Assembly (NCBI GenBank): GCA_014925825.1
Contig: JACGCK010000050.1
Location: forward strand, 124,001-188,000
Origin: Pholiota molesta
Taxonomy: Eukaryota > Basidiomycota > Agaricomycetes > Agaricales > Strophariaceae
Direction of reading: 5' to 3'
DNA: 64,000 nucleotides
Shown: positions 11,380 to 21,399 of the stretch, piece by piece
Layout: each line of letters opens with the position of its first letter
Numbering within the stretch: position 1 is the stretch's first letter
Position numbers and translations under genes: made by a program
Notes under the pieces: generated by a model
The model's database searches: none
Seen by the model: the letters and a program-made list of their open reading frames with translations, nothing else
What the model was told of the DNA's origin: nothing

Positions 11380-11760
11380 CTTTGCTCCCTTGCGAAGAGT
11401 ACCTCACTAAGGGAGGCCATCAACAATTCGATGGGGCAGAGGCATCGATCCACTCGCTAGAATACCCAAGGAGAATACCCCAAGATGACCACCATGCCCC
11501 TCTATGCCACCCAATAGTTGAACAAAAAAACCGCACGACGCACGACGCGTGCAGGGAAGGGCTCGTTTTCAGAAAAACCACTCGCTAAAACTGCCATCCA
11601 CCAAGATGCCCAATATGCCACCCAATAGTCCAATAGAAAAACCGCACGACGCACACCACCTCTTTTCATAAGAAATGGCCAAAGAATTTGTCCAAAAGAA
11701 ATGTTGTGATAGTTGTCTCCAATATGCCCGTGCCAGGGGGAAATAGCGACGCCCAGTTGA
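11380..11760. repeat. Degenerate ~100-150 bp subrepeats upstream of the 401-aa gene
   Basis: The segments ctcgctagaatacccaagg, atgccacccaatag and aaaaccgcacgacgcac recur two to three times here. They recur again in R2 (20705-21110) and R3 (30070-30470). This is an old minisatellite-like array lying 0.3-0.7 kb upstream of the gene start in each unit. Confidence 0.6.
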
Positions 11761-11967
11761 ATCGTCCTCACCTTTGTTCTGTGGTTGTATGGTGAAAATT
11801 TTACAGCCTATTGCCTGTTTGGAAACTACGATCCAGGCTGGGGTCAGTACGATCGATCTGATAGTTAGTTTATAGAGATACGCACACTTCGGTGGTGATA
11901 TTTGCGAGGGATACTAAGCATAACGATGTGGTTGAGAGCAAGGGGTGACGCAGGTAAGTGACTCACT

Positions 11968-14900
11968 GTGGGTTGGGCATTAGGGTTTTTGCGCTTGTTC
12001 GTGTTTGGCTGCATGTGGCCGACGCCGACGGCGATACTTAGCGCGAGGGCCACGAGGACGCTCGTTTTCCCAAGGTTTCGATCTAATCAGGTGGCCAGCA
12101 CTCGTCTCCCCTTCAGTCCCTCTCTCGCGAGCTGTTTCCGTTTCCATCCCATTTTGCCCGCCCCGTTCCCTTGTTCCGTCTCCGTTCCGCACGTCGCCGT
12201 CCGCATCCACTGCCCGTCCCCAGCGCGTTAGATTATCCCGCGTTCTCGAGCCCTAGCGCCATGCGACGGTGTCCTGCGCCCGTGTGCGAGGCCCACGCGC
12301 TTCAAGTGCCCAAGGCCGTGCCATCCGCGCGGTAACACCCTTGCATAGACAGAGACGGCCATCTCGCACCGCGCACGACATCCCCCAGCGCCAGAGATCG
12401 TGTACGACGCGTGGCATTGAGCCTTGGCTGATGGTAAGTACGTGCCTTTTCTTCGTGTTATCTCTACTCACAGCATCTCGTCAGAATCAGCCGGCGTCAC
12501 CCTCTCCTCGACACCGAACATCTACATCCATCCGCCACGCGTCGCCATCAAAGCCGTGCTCTGCGTACGCGATGGCGCAGAGACGATGACGACGGCGCCA
12601 TGGCGCGGCGCGTGCTGCCTACCTACGGACAAGAGACATCGCCACCTACGTACAAGAGACATCGAAGGAATACGGCGCCTACGGACAAGGAACATCCAAT
12701 GGACACGGTAGGGTCTATATGTACTCAGTTCGAGCGCTATCACTCATTTCCAGCCCAGGAACCCCATTTCATCGCGTTGGTCCGCGACCATCTCACCCCA
12801 ACCACTGAGAAAACCAACACAAAGCACCCCGGCCATCACCAAAGCCTATCCACCTACACCTTCGATCGTGCACGATAGGCAGCACCCGCGACGACGACGA
12901 TCCCGCCTTGTACGGTGCGCCAGCGCGGCGCGCAATCGCAACAAAGCCCAATGCCTCCCAGATCCGGCGCTTGGGCATCGACGACGAAGGAGCGCCCTGC
13001 AAGCGCCATGGGCGACGACGACGAGTTCCGTTCGACACCAGGCCCAGTACTCGGCGGCGCGCGAGGCGTAGTGGGCTGCGGGCAGACGAGATCAACGTGA
13101 GTCGTTCGTTTTCTTTCGTTCTGAACCGATCGATGTCTTACCTCGGCCATCGCAGCGCTTCGCCACGCACCATCCTCAATTCCTCGGTCCCGCATGGCAA
13201 CTATTCGCAAGACCAGGACACCCGACGACGACGCCGGTGCCCGCCGAAACCATACCCGCCCTGTGCCCTCGTCCTGGACGACCCTCCTCCATCACGACGG
13301 CATCCATGGCAGGCGCTGGGCACGGAGCCAGTCCGTCGACGGCCGGGTGGAATGTCGACGAGTGCGACGTACGAGGCGGCGCGACAGCAGGGCGCGGAAC
13401 GAACGCCGGTGTGTGGACCTGTCTGGTGCGGTGTGCGGAACAAGCTGACGACGGGATGGTCAGCGTGTATGGCGCCACGAACGCGATGTCGCCTCTTACC
13501 GCCCGCGCCGAGTTAGCGCCCTGCCCCCTGCGTCGTGCGTCCTGGCCGGCGGCGTGCCCTGCGGGAGGGACAAATGGAGAATCGGGTCAGCGGCGCTCGG
13601 CGGTACGGATCCGTTGGGACGTACCGGACGCACATTGCGCACGAGGAGTGCAGATCGCTCGCTGCGCTGTGTAGGATTAGGCGTGGGCGGGCTGCGATGG
13701 CGGAAACGACGGCGGCGGCGAACCGCGGACGATCAGCAACGCCTACCCGCGACGACGGTCTCGCCGCCCACACATACCGCCACCCACAGCCGTGCACGCC
13801 AGACCGCGCCCGCGCCCACGACGTCTGCGCCTTCCACCCGCCACGGCTCGATCGCGCACGAGTCCCGTCCCTGCTCGGATCCGATGCCTGACCATCCGCG
13901 TTTGGCGGCCCGGGGTGTAGTTGGCTGAGGGCAAACGATAGCTGAGGGCACACGATATCGGCAGGTGCTGCCTGAATCCACGCTGACCTCGGCCGTGCCA
14001 TGCGCTGCAGCAAGAACCACCCTCGCCACGCATCGCCCTCCCATGTCGGCGGCCTTTGCGCCGTCCGAGCCCCGCGACCGTGCATGGCGACACCGGTTCC
14101 GGGCGCTAGGGGCGGAGCACAGCGACCGCGATGCTGAATCGGCATCTGCAGAGTTGCAGGCGCTAACACGGCACAAGTCGGTCGTGGGTAGTGTGGACGC
14201 AGTGGGACTTGCGAGGCGGCAGCGGGCTCGACACGGCGAGAGGTGCGTCTCAGCTCATGCGTGCAAGTAGTAAAGCTGACAAAAGGGTTGTGAGTGTGTG
14301 CCACGCCGCCGCCAACGTTCTTTCGCCACTTACCACTTACCAGTCTGCACCCCCACCATGCCGCATCGGCCGCCGACGGGCACCCGCCCTCCTCGGAGCC
14401 CACCCTACAGCGTAGCTCTTCCTGGATGGCGGCGTAGATCGCGTCAGTGGAGGGCGGCGGTACAGATCCGTTGGAACGTACCAGGCAGATCGCCGCGTTG
14501 GGCGGTTGGGCACGACCTGCGCAAAAGCCGGATGGCGCTGCGGGCGTCGCCGCTGCGCAAGACGATGGCGATCGGGTGCGGATGGGCTGCGAAGGCGATA
14601 GGGGGTCGGTCAGAGGTGCGGACGAGCGAGGACACCTGTTGCAGGGAGGACGCTGCCATCGCCTCGCGGATCACTCACCAACGAGCGGCGTGTTCTGACT
14701 GGCGTTGTCCTCTTCAGCCTCGGTGTCGTACTGCGCAGCGACCCCGCCTCTGCAACCTCGTCAGCGCGCTGTTCAGACGACGTCAACAACCTGGACGACT
14801 TACCCAACGAAGGCAACCTCGTGCTCAAGATCCCGCGGCGCCGTCGCCCGCCGGCTCAAGGTAGGCATCTAAAGGGGAACGAACATCAGAGGACTAGCGA
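11968..14900 (+). other. GC-rich block with conserved introns, no recognisable protein
   Basis: About 3 kb of high-GC sequence rich in gacgacg/cgccg. Three intron-like segments have full donor, branch-like and acceptor signals: 12434-12484 (gtaagt...gtcag), 12708-12753 (gtaggg...tccag) and 13097-13155 (gtgagt...cgcag). The first two are the same length in R2 and the third is conserved there with length changes. The flanking exon-like DNA has many non-triplet indels between R1 and R2, and long ORFs occur on both strands as expected of GC-rich DNA. The block ends in a segment read in both copies as LDDLPNEGNLVLKIPRRRR. Either a decayed spliced gene or a noncoding transcript; no function assigned. 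Confidence 0.5.
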
Positions 14901-17444
14901 GGAAAGGAACGAGAACGGAAGGCGCGCTGCGGGCTGTCGATGGCGGAGGCGATGAGAGATGAGGAGGAGAGGAGGAGAGATGAGGAGGTGGGGGATGAGG
15001 ATTCGACGGTAAGCTAGGTACTCCTTATATACATCTGCACATCATGTACGTAGCAGCATGAAATAAATGGGTTTGGGATAGAAACGGATGCGAGTCAGGG
15101 ACAGATACCGGGATCGCCGAATTAACCGAACAAGTCCCATTCGCGCCATCCCACCGCGCCCCCTTCTTCTGCTCGCGATATCGACCTCTCGGCCTGTATA
15201 TTGTGCTCCTGTATCTACCTTCTGTGTACCCTACACCATTCTACTGTATTTAGAGACTCAATAAATAAGTTTTTGTTGTTTTATTGCAGTATCACAAACC
15301 GTCTGCATTTACAATAACTTCAAAGATCTCGCGAACACATCCTCAGTGCAATCCCCACCGCACACGCTCAGAGCGGACATCTCACCAGAGCCGACCCTAT
15401 CGAATCTCTGTCCGCGCCTACGGCCGTATCTCCCTGAGCGAAATACCTAAGAAGTGCGGAAACGGTGTTTCTAGCGCATTCCGTGCACTACCACGTCCCC
15501 CTGCACCGAATCGTCCACTGCAAGCGCAGAAATTAGCAGGGGCTTAGGCTGAAACGCGTGCTTAATGCATCCGTGATCGGACGTAATGTACGTGGCTTTT
15601 CCAGGTCCCCGCGGCTGCGCTGCTTCTTCGAATGTGTTTGCGAGATGGGGGTCCAGACACAGGATGCCATTGGGTGGCATGGAGTGCCGACGGTCGTAAT
15701 TTACTTGTCCACATCTGAAATTTTGGGAATAGGTAGTCAGTAGTGTCTTCTAACGTGCTTCAAAACAATGGACAATATAATTAAGAATTGCAAGAGAAAT
15801 GCGCAATTCATGTCGGAGACTCTACAGGGAGCGGCACTCAATCCTCCGCCCACTTGGCGGCGCATGCGCACTGCGCGCACTATTCTAGGTGCCACGTAGA
15901 CTAGCCGCGGCAATCAGGGTCCTAATATCAAGGGAAAAGAAGGGCTTATTAGTGGCTTTTGAAATGGCGTATTGGGTGAGGAGGCGGACATGCCGTGGTA
16001 TTGATTGGGATCTACGTTCCGCGGTTCGTCCTTCTGACGCCGTATTTAATTCAGGAAGCAATGTACAAATTTTCATATCTCCAATCGAATGCCACTCTAG
16101 TCCTGGCGCTTTCGTTGCGGTAATCTATTGGTTAGCGCTCGAAGACGTAGTGATATGACTTTTGCCGCACATTCTGTACTTCGTTTCACTTGAACATTCC
16201 TTCATGCCGCTGCTTTTCGAATCTATCATTTAACCGTAGATAATATCTACTTCTGTCTTTAGCTACAGATTGCACGGCATGTGTGTAGTGGTAATGTCAG
16301 ATCTCGAGTTGACGCGGCACCGCCGCATGCAGATCATACGGATCGCACACAATCTATTCCTGTTCTCTTGTTATCGCGATCTCTGATATTTTCACATTGG
16401 CCATAGTACATTGAGTAAATCTATTCTAATCAGCTCAAAGCAATGGTTATTTACACAATGTCGTCGTTGGGAGTTATCCAGGGCGTTCAACGGGCGCTAA
16501 AGCATGTTCTTACGGGTCCAGACAACTTCAATACATATAAATCAAGTGTTGAGGGGCTTGATAGCATTGCAGAACGATGAACAACTATATATCTTAATTC
16601 CTGGAGATTAGCACTGGCGGCGAAGCTCGCAAAGTGCGCTTTACACCGAAATATGGGCGCTAAATTATAATACCGCCTACGCGGAATCGATGTGCAGCTC
16701 TAAAGCAAGAAAACTGCAGTGATGAATTATGGTGCGACCTTGGATTAATACATGTATACACGTAAGGAGATGGAAACAAGGGGCGCTGGCGCACACAGAC
16801 ATTGTACAGCTGGCACAGAGGGATAGCGACGGCGGATCAAAATGTAGGTGTTCCTCGACTTTAGCTTCAGCGACCGTGATTCTGCATCACAAAATAGAAG
16901 GAACTGCGTGGAATCGAAATTATGTTTAGTGGATCTTTGGTAACTAGATCTATGCCAGTATATTTTTCCGAATCTCGGACTCAGTTTCGTGATACAGCCG
17001 GAACTGTGAATAGTTGTTGTTTCTAATATTTTACTGGACTCTATCTGATTAATTCTACCACCTTTGAATGGTTATTTCATAGAAAGCTGTTTGTGTAAGA
17101 GAGAACTGTGATAAATTTTTTGACAGGACAGAAGTCTAGCAAGTGTCGGAGGGTAATGCCCGACGCCCGTTTGAGTAATCTAAATTAGCTCTCAGGAGAC
17201 GGACTTCCGAGTACACATCAACTTACGGATGCGAAGGGAAGCAGTTGCGAAATGATACTCCCGGGACTAAGATTCAGGAGACAATGGTTCTAATCCTAAT
17301 CTACCCTGAGGCATGAACATCATATTCTGGCAAGCTGTACTTGCTGGCAGCTTGCTGGCAAGGTCGAAACTTTAGCTCCGCTCACACGTCTAGATCCTGC
17401 AAGGGCGGGGAGGAGTTGTGCGCGTCGGCCCTGCCAGCAGATAA
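14901..17444. other. Middle of unit R1, no gene seen
   Basis: About 2.5 kb of ordinary-GC DNA, closely matched in R2 at 24250-26770. Only short ORFs occur, and none is kept at equal length in both copies except an unsupported 66-codon one at 16729-16929 (26053-26253 in R2). No TIRs or RNA genes were recognised. Confidence 0.4.
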
Positions 17445-17452
17445 TATAAAAA
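17445..17452 (+). promoter_or_regulatory. TATA-like box before the R1 candidate transcript
   Basis: TATAAAAA; the same sequence is at 26771-26778 in R2. A pyrimidine-rich stretch and an ATG (17506) with a donor-like gtacgt 48 bp later follow. Confidence 0.4.
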
Positions 17453-17505
17453 GGTAGCAATTTTGAACGTGCTTCCAAACCCGCCTTTCCCTCTATGCCG
17501 TTATT

Positions 17506-18690
17506 ATGCTAGTCTCCAGTCCCGTTTTCTTTCATATTGGACGATGCTATTGGTACGTCTTCCACTGCTCCCATATGTATGAGCTGTGCTAATGTACATT
17601 CAAATTTACTGACATCTTTTATCATCTTCCATGATCCTCGATCCAACAAAGGTATGCTATTTCCCTTATTATCCGACACAAACCCAGTTTTAACTCTTTA
17701 TATTCTACTCCTGGTCGTACTCTTGAGTCATTTTGACGAAGGGTTGACTAGTGGAGAGTCTAGGGTCGTTATAGACCCCAACAATGGAGAGGAAGCGGAC
17801 CAGGAGGATAGGAAAGATAGATCTATCCTTCTATCTTGGAGGATAAATTGGATGGCAAAAGCGACGCGGAAGGTATCGATACAACCAGGGCATTGAGGAA
17901 AACCATCCAGGAGGCTCCAGCTCGATTAGAACTGCTTCGGCAGCTTCCAATATCCAGTCTGTCATCAGATCGACATCCGACGCCTCTAGCGCTCGAACGA
18001 GCCAACCAATCCTCAATCGGATTTCAGATTCGAATTCTACAGCCTCGAAAACGGGTATACACACCTCGACGACAGCTACGGACACAGCGGATCCTACACA
18101 AATCTCCACCACTTCATCTCCTCCTCCTCTCCCTGAACTTTGTCATTCTACTCGCCCTCACCTCACGCCGGTCCGAGACAGCGATGATCGCTTCGGTACA
18201 ATGTCATACACCTGTAGGCAGCATTCGCAACCCACCAACATGAAGGTTGAAAAGGCTAGCTCATGTTATTATCCAATACTCACTAACATTATCTTTAGAT
18301 GTTCTGACATGATATATGGGCTTCCGGCGACCTCCTATATTGCCTTCTGTGGTCCTCAAATGTATGTTATGCCCCTTCTTATACTCATGATATTCTGACA
18401 CTATATATGAGCTTCCGGCAAGTCGCGACATCCTTCCATAATCTTTGATCAAACAGAAGTATGTTATCTTCCATATCTAAAACGATACTGATTCTATTTC
18501 CAGATACTTATCATGACACCATATTAAGTTCCGGCGAGCTGCGACGCGATGATCTGAATAGAGGTATGTCATCTTCCTTATTTGATAAAGTATTGATTCT
18601 ATTTGGATTGTATCTCTAGATGTTCCGACACCATATTTCGAAATCCGGCGGACTGCATCGCGTGGTGAGTGGAATAATACTCAAACACTA
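17506..18690 (+). other. Candidate decayed spliced gene with Ser/Thr-rich exon (R1)
   Basis: After the TATA-like box, MLVSSPVFFHIGRCY is followed by a gtacgt donor. From about 17897 a Ser/Thr-rich reading frame runs to about 18290 (pieces: GGSSSIRTASAASNIQSVI, HTSTTATDTADPTQISTTSS, CRQHSQPTNM). R2 keeps most of this frame (27386-27727 open) but has a TGA where R1 has AGA, near 27297. I cannot join the exons into one supported model. Likely a degenerate gene or a noncoding RNA. Confidence 0.3.
18297..18690 (+). repeat. Four tandem degenerate exon-intron units (R1)
   Basis: Units begin near 18298, 18389, 18503 and 18619 with the form gat(g/a)tt-ccgacaccatat-ttccggcga, each followed by a donor-like gtatgt or gtgagt. 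Three of the four are preceded by an acceptor-like ttag, ccag or ctag. Spacing is about 90-116 bp. The array is conserved in R2 from 27626. Confidence 0.65.
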
Positions 18691-19360
18691 TTTTTGGACA
18701 TCCGCCGACCAAACTCTGGCTATGCGAAAAGCATTCGATTCTGATCTCTGATATAAGCGCCCATAACACGACCTTCCACATTTCCATGGACTACGTGGTA
18801 TTGTCTCAAGGTATATGATTTAAGATTGTTGTGCTCACATGTCCATGGACTACGCTGGTATGTTCCGGTTATCTTGCATGAATGATATACTGATAGCCTG
18901 TCCTTGTCAAACTAGGACTTTCTTTGCTCGGAAATCGATGGTGGTCAGAGTAGGTCAGTTATATGCCCGTGTTCTCATTTACATGCTAAAGCAATTTTTA
19001 GGTTTCTTTGTAAAAGTGCATATGCGCTGTATTCCTGCCTTTCTGTAATCTCCGTCGCGTTGAAAATTTAGCAACTGCAATTCAGCATTTCGTGTGAATC
19101 TCAATCCGTCGCCTCGCTGTGTTCTTGGGCGTTCTGTGCGTAAAACCAATTTATTCACTATCTACTGATGACTTTGCCTGCAGGTGCTGCAATCTTTTGG
19201 ATCAAGCTCTGAATTTGCCGCGTGAAGATCACTCCGTCGAATTCTGACGGAATCCGACCCATCGCGACTTGGTGCGTGATGCCGTTTTCCCCGAGTATTG
19301 AGCTTTCCGTTTGGTGCGTAAACCTATTTTTTAACTTTCTACTGACGACTTGGCCTCCAG

Positions 19361-19460
19361 CCGCTGCATTCGAACTTTCCGCGCGAGTATTACTTGGTGC
19401 GTTATTTAGCCTCCAGCCGCCGCATTCGAACTTTCCGCGCAAGTATTACTTGGTGCGTAA
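19361..19460 (+). repeat. Tandem 36-bp exon-like repeats with splice signals (R1)
   Basis: Two near-identical blocks (19361-19396 and 19417-19452: ccgctgcattcgaactttcc then gcgcgagtattacttg) are each preceded by cctccag and followed by gtgcgt. The gap between them is only 20 bp here but 29 bp in R2 (28743-28805 area). The motif ttggtgcgt also closes two more upstream blocks, near 19269 and 19313. Confidence 0.6.
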
Positions 19461-19507
19461 ACCTGTTTATTCACTATGGACTGACTATTACATTTTAGAC
19501 TATCTAC

Positions 19508-19535
19508 GTTAGCCTGCCCTTCGGGGTGGGCTAAC
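19508..19535 (+). other. 12-bp stem hairpin with UUCG tetraloop (R1)
   Basis: gttagcctgccc (19508-19519), loop ttcg, gggtgggctaac (19524-19535). All 12 pairs form, two of them G-U. A C(UUCG)G cap is unusually stable in RNA. Identical in R2 at 28874-28901. It lies just left of each truncated gene copy. Confidence 0.7.
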
Positions 19536-19695
19536 CTCTGCTCCTACGATCTCCCAACACGCAAAAAAAGGTCAGTTACTTACCACTTTTCGCGTTTTCA
19601 CGCCGTATGGTAATTCCCGCCATCAATCCCGCCCTCATCCCGTGACCCACCCGCCTCGAGCGCAGATCCTCAGCAGCCAGTGCATCCACGTCCAG

Positions 19696-20549
19696 GTACG
19701 TCATGAGATTACGCACGTCCGCCTCGGACATCGGGTTCTCGGCTTTGGAGGCGCTGGGGCGTCATCTGAAGAGGTGGAGGTGGTGGACGACGACGAGGAG
19801 ATGGGCTCGGGCGCAGGAACAGGCGAGCGGTGGCGCAGCTTGTGCTTGCGCTGGAGGATGGCTTCAGCGCGCCGGCGGAACTCTTCCTGCTGCTGGTCGT
19901 GTTTTGTTGCGCGGAACTGAGGCTGCGGGTCGGTGAAGGGGTTCATCGGCGCGTAGAACGAGGTCGGCGACGAGGCATTGGAATACGGGTCGATAGTGCG
20001 CGGCTGGTACGGGTCAGGCGAAGAGGCGCCGCTGATGGAGGTGGCCTCCGTTGACGAGTACCCGTGGGCGTACGCGCCGCGGTGCGGGTCGGGGGACGCC
20101 ACACGGGAAGACATGGCCGAGGAGGTCGTGGAGGCGTATTCGTGGATGTACTGTTCCCGAGCGGTCCGATAGGCATCGGGGGACCGGGTTTTGATGTGGT
20201 TGAGGATGGCGAGCTGCTCCTCGATGAGCGCCTGCGTCGGGTCCGGATTTTTGAGCCACGGCTGCTGATTCAGCTGTTGCTCCTCGGAATGCCACTTGCG
20301 CTCGAGCTCCTCGCGGGCGAGCTCGTTTTTGAGGTGCTCGTCGGCGGTCGTCTGGAGGTTGAGGACGTCCCGGTTGTATTCGTGCTGGAAGCGGTAGAGG
20401 ACTTCCATGGGGGCGGAGGCGTTGTCCGCAATTTTGCGCTGGTAGGCTTCAGCGGTGTTCTGGAGCTGGTCGTCGAGATCTTTCATGATGTTGTCCCGGA
20501 GTTTGGCCTTCCAGGCGGCGTCGTATTCTCCTTCGAGGACGAGTGGCAT
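19696..20549 (-). pseudogene. Truncated copy 2 of the 401-aa protein gene
   Basis: Matches residues 1-286 of the gene at 9850-11055 and keeps the same ATG and upstream region, but lacks the C-terminal domain. Relative to copies 1 and 3 it also has a 13-bp deletion near 19750 (acggcctctgagg missing), which shifts the frame; the open frame is 282 aa with a wrong tail. The 40 bp to its left (19653-19695) still show scraps of the lost 3' part (cctcgagcg, agatcctca, catccacgtcca) separated by deletions. The truncated end therefore seems to have eroded rather than been cut cleanly. Confidence 0.85.
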
Positions 20550-21399
20550 ACTGAATGAGGTGGAAAGCGTGGCGAATTTTTGGATGTGGACTGTGAATTT
20601 ATACTGTCAGTTTTGTTGCCTCGAAAAAGTTATGAGGTCATCGATATTTCGATGGTGGCACGGACACAAGCTATTTCTAAATATTTCGATAACGCTTCGA
20701 TGGAGCACAGGGAAGATACCCAATAAAGCCACCATCACCCTCCATGCCACCTAACGATGAAACGCAAAAACAGCATGACGCGCGGCGCGCAAGGGGAAGA
20801 GCTTGTTTCAAAGAAACCACTGGCTAGAATACCCCAGGGAAGATACGCCAACATGGCCATCATCCCTTCCATGCCACCCAATAGTCGAACGCAAAAATCG
20901 CAAGGTGCACCATGCGCGGGGGGAATAGCCCGTTTCAAAAGAAAAGACCAAAGAATTTGTTCAGCTACCGGAGACCATCATCCGTCGATGGGGCGTAGGC
21001 AACTGCCATCCACTCGCTAGAATACCCAAGGAAGATACCCCAAGATGCGCACCATGCCACCCAATAGTCACAAAGAAAAACCGCACGACGCACACCACCT
21101 CGTTCTAAAAGAAATGGCGAAAGAGTTTGTCCAAAAGAACAGTTGTGATAGTTGTCTCCAATATGCCCGTGCCAGGGGGAAATAGCGACGCCCAATTGAA
21201 TAGTCCTCACCTTTGTTCTGTGGGTTTATGGTGAGAATTTACAGTCTATTGCCTGTTTGGAAACTACGAGCCAGTCAGTACGATCTATCTGATGACTGAA
21301 TTTAAGAAATACGCACACTTCGGTGGTGATATTTACGAGGGATACTAAGCATAACGATGTGGACAGTAGAAGAGAGGTGACGAGGACGAAAGATGACTC

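Larger units (their letters stand above)
10199..19695. repeat. Tandem array unit R1 (9497 bp)
   Basis: First unit of a direct tandem array. It begins inside the 401-aa gene (sequence gtacgtcatgagattacgca at codon ~286) and runs through the gene start, its promoter and about 8.6 kb of further sequence to the same point in the next copy at 19696. Long stretches match R2 with scattered substitutions and indels. R1 differs most from R2/R3 just upstream of the gene (about 11130-11500), where R2 and R3 are nearly the same as each other. Confidence 0.9.

Noticed and set aside
13513..14403. 296-codon minus-strand ORF in the GC block
   Set aside because: GC-rich DNA gives long ORFs on both strands. 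The counterpart in R2 is interrupted and extended differently, and no domain is recognised.
10199..19695. Helitron origin for the tandem units
   Set aside because: The hairpin near the unit edge is suggestive, but no CTRR end follows it at the right place, no 5' TC end is defined, and no Rep/helicase is present.
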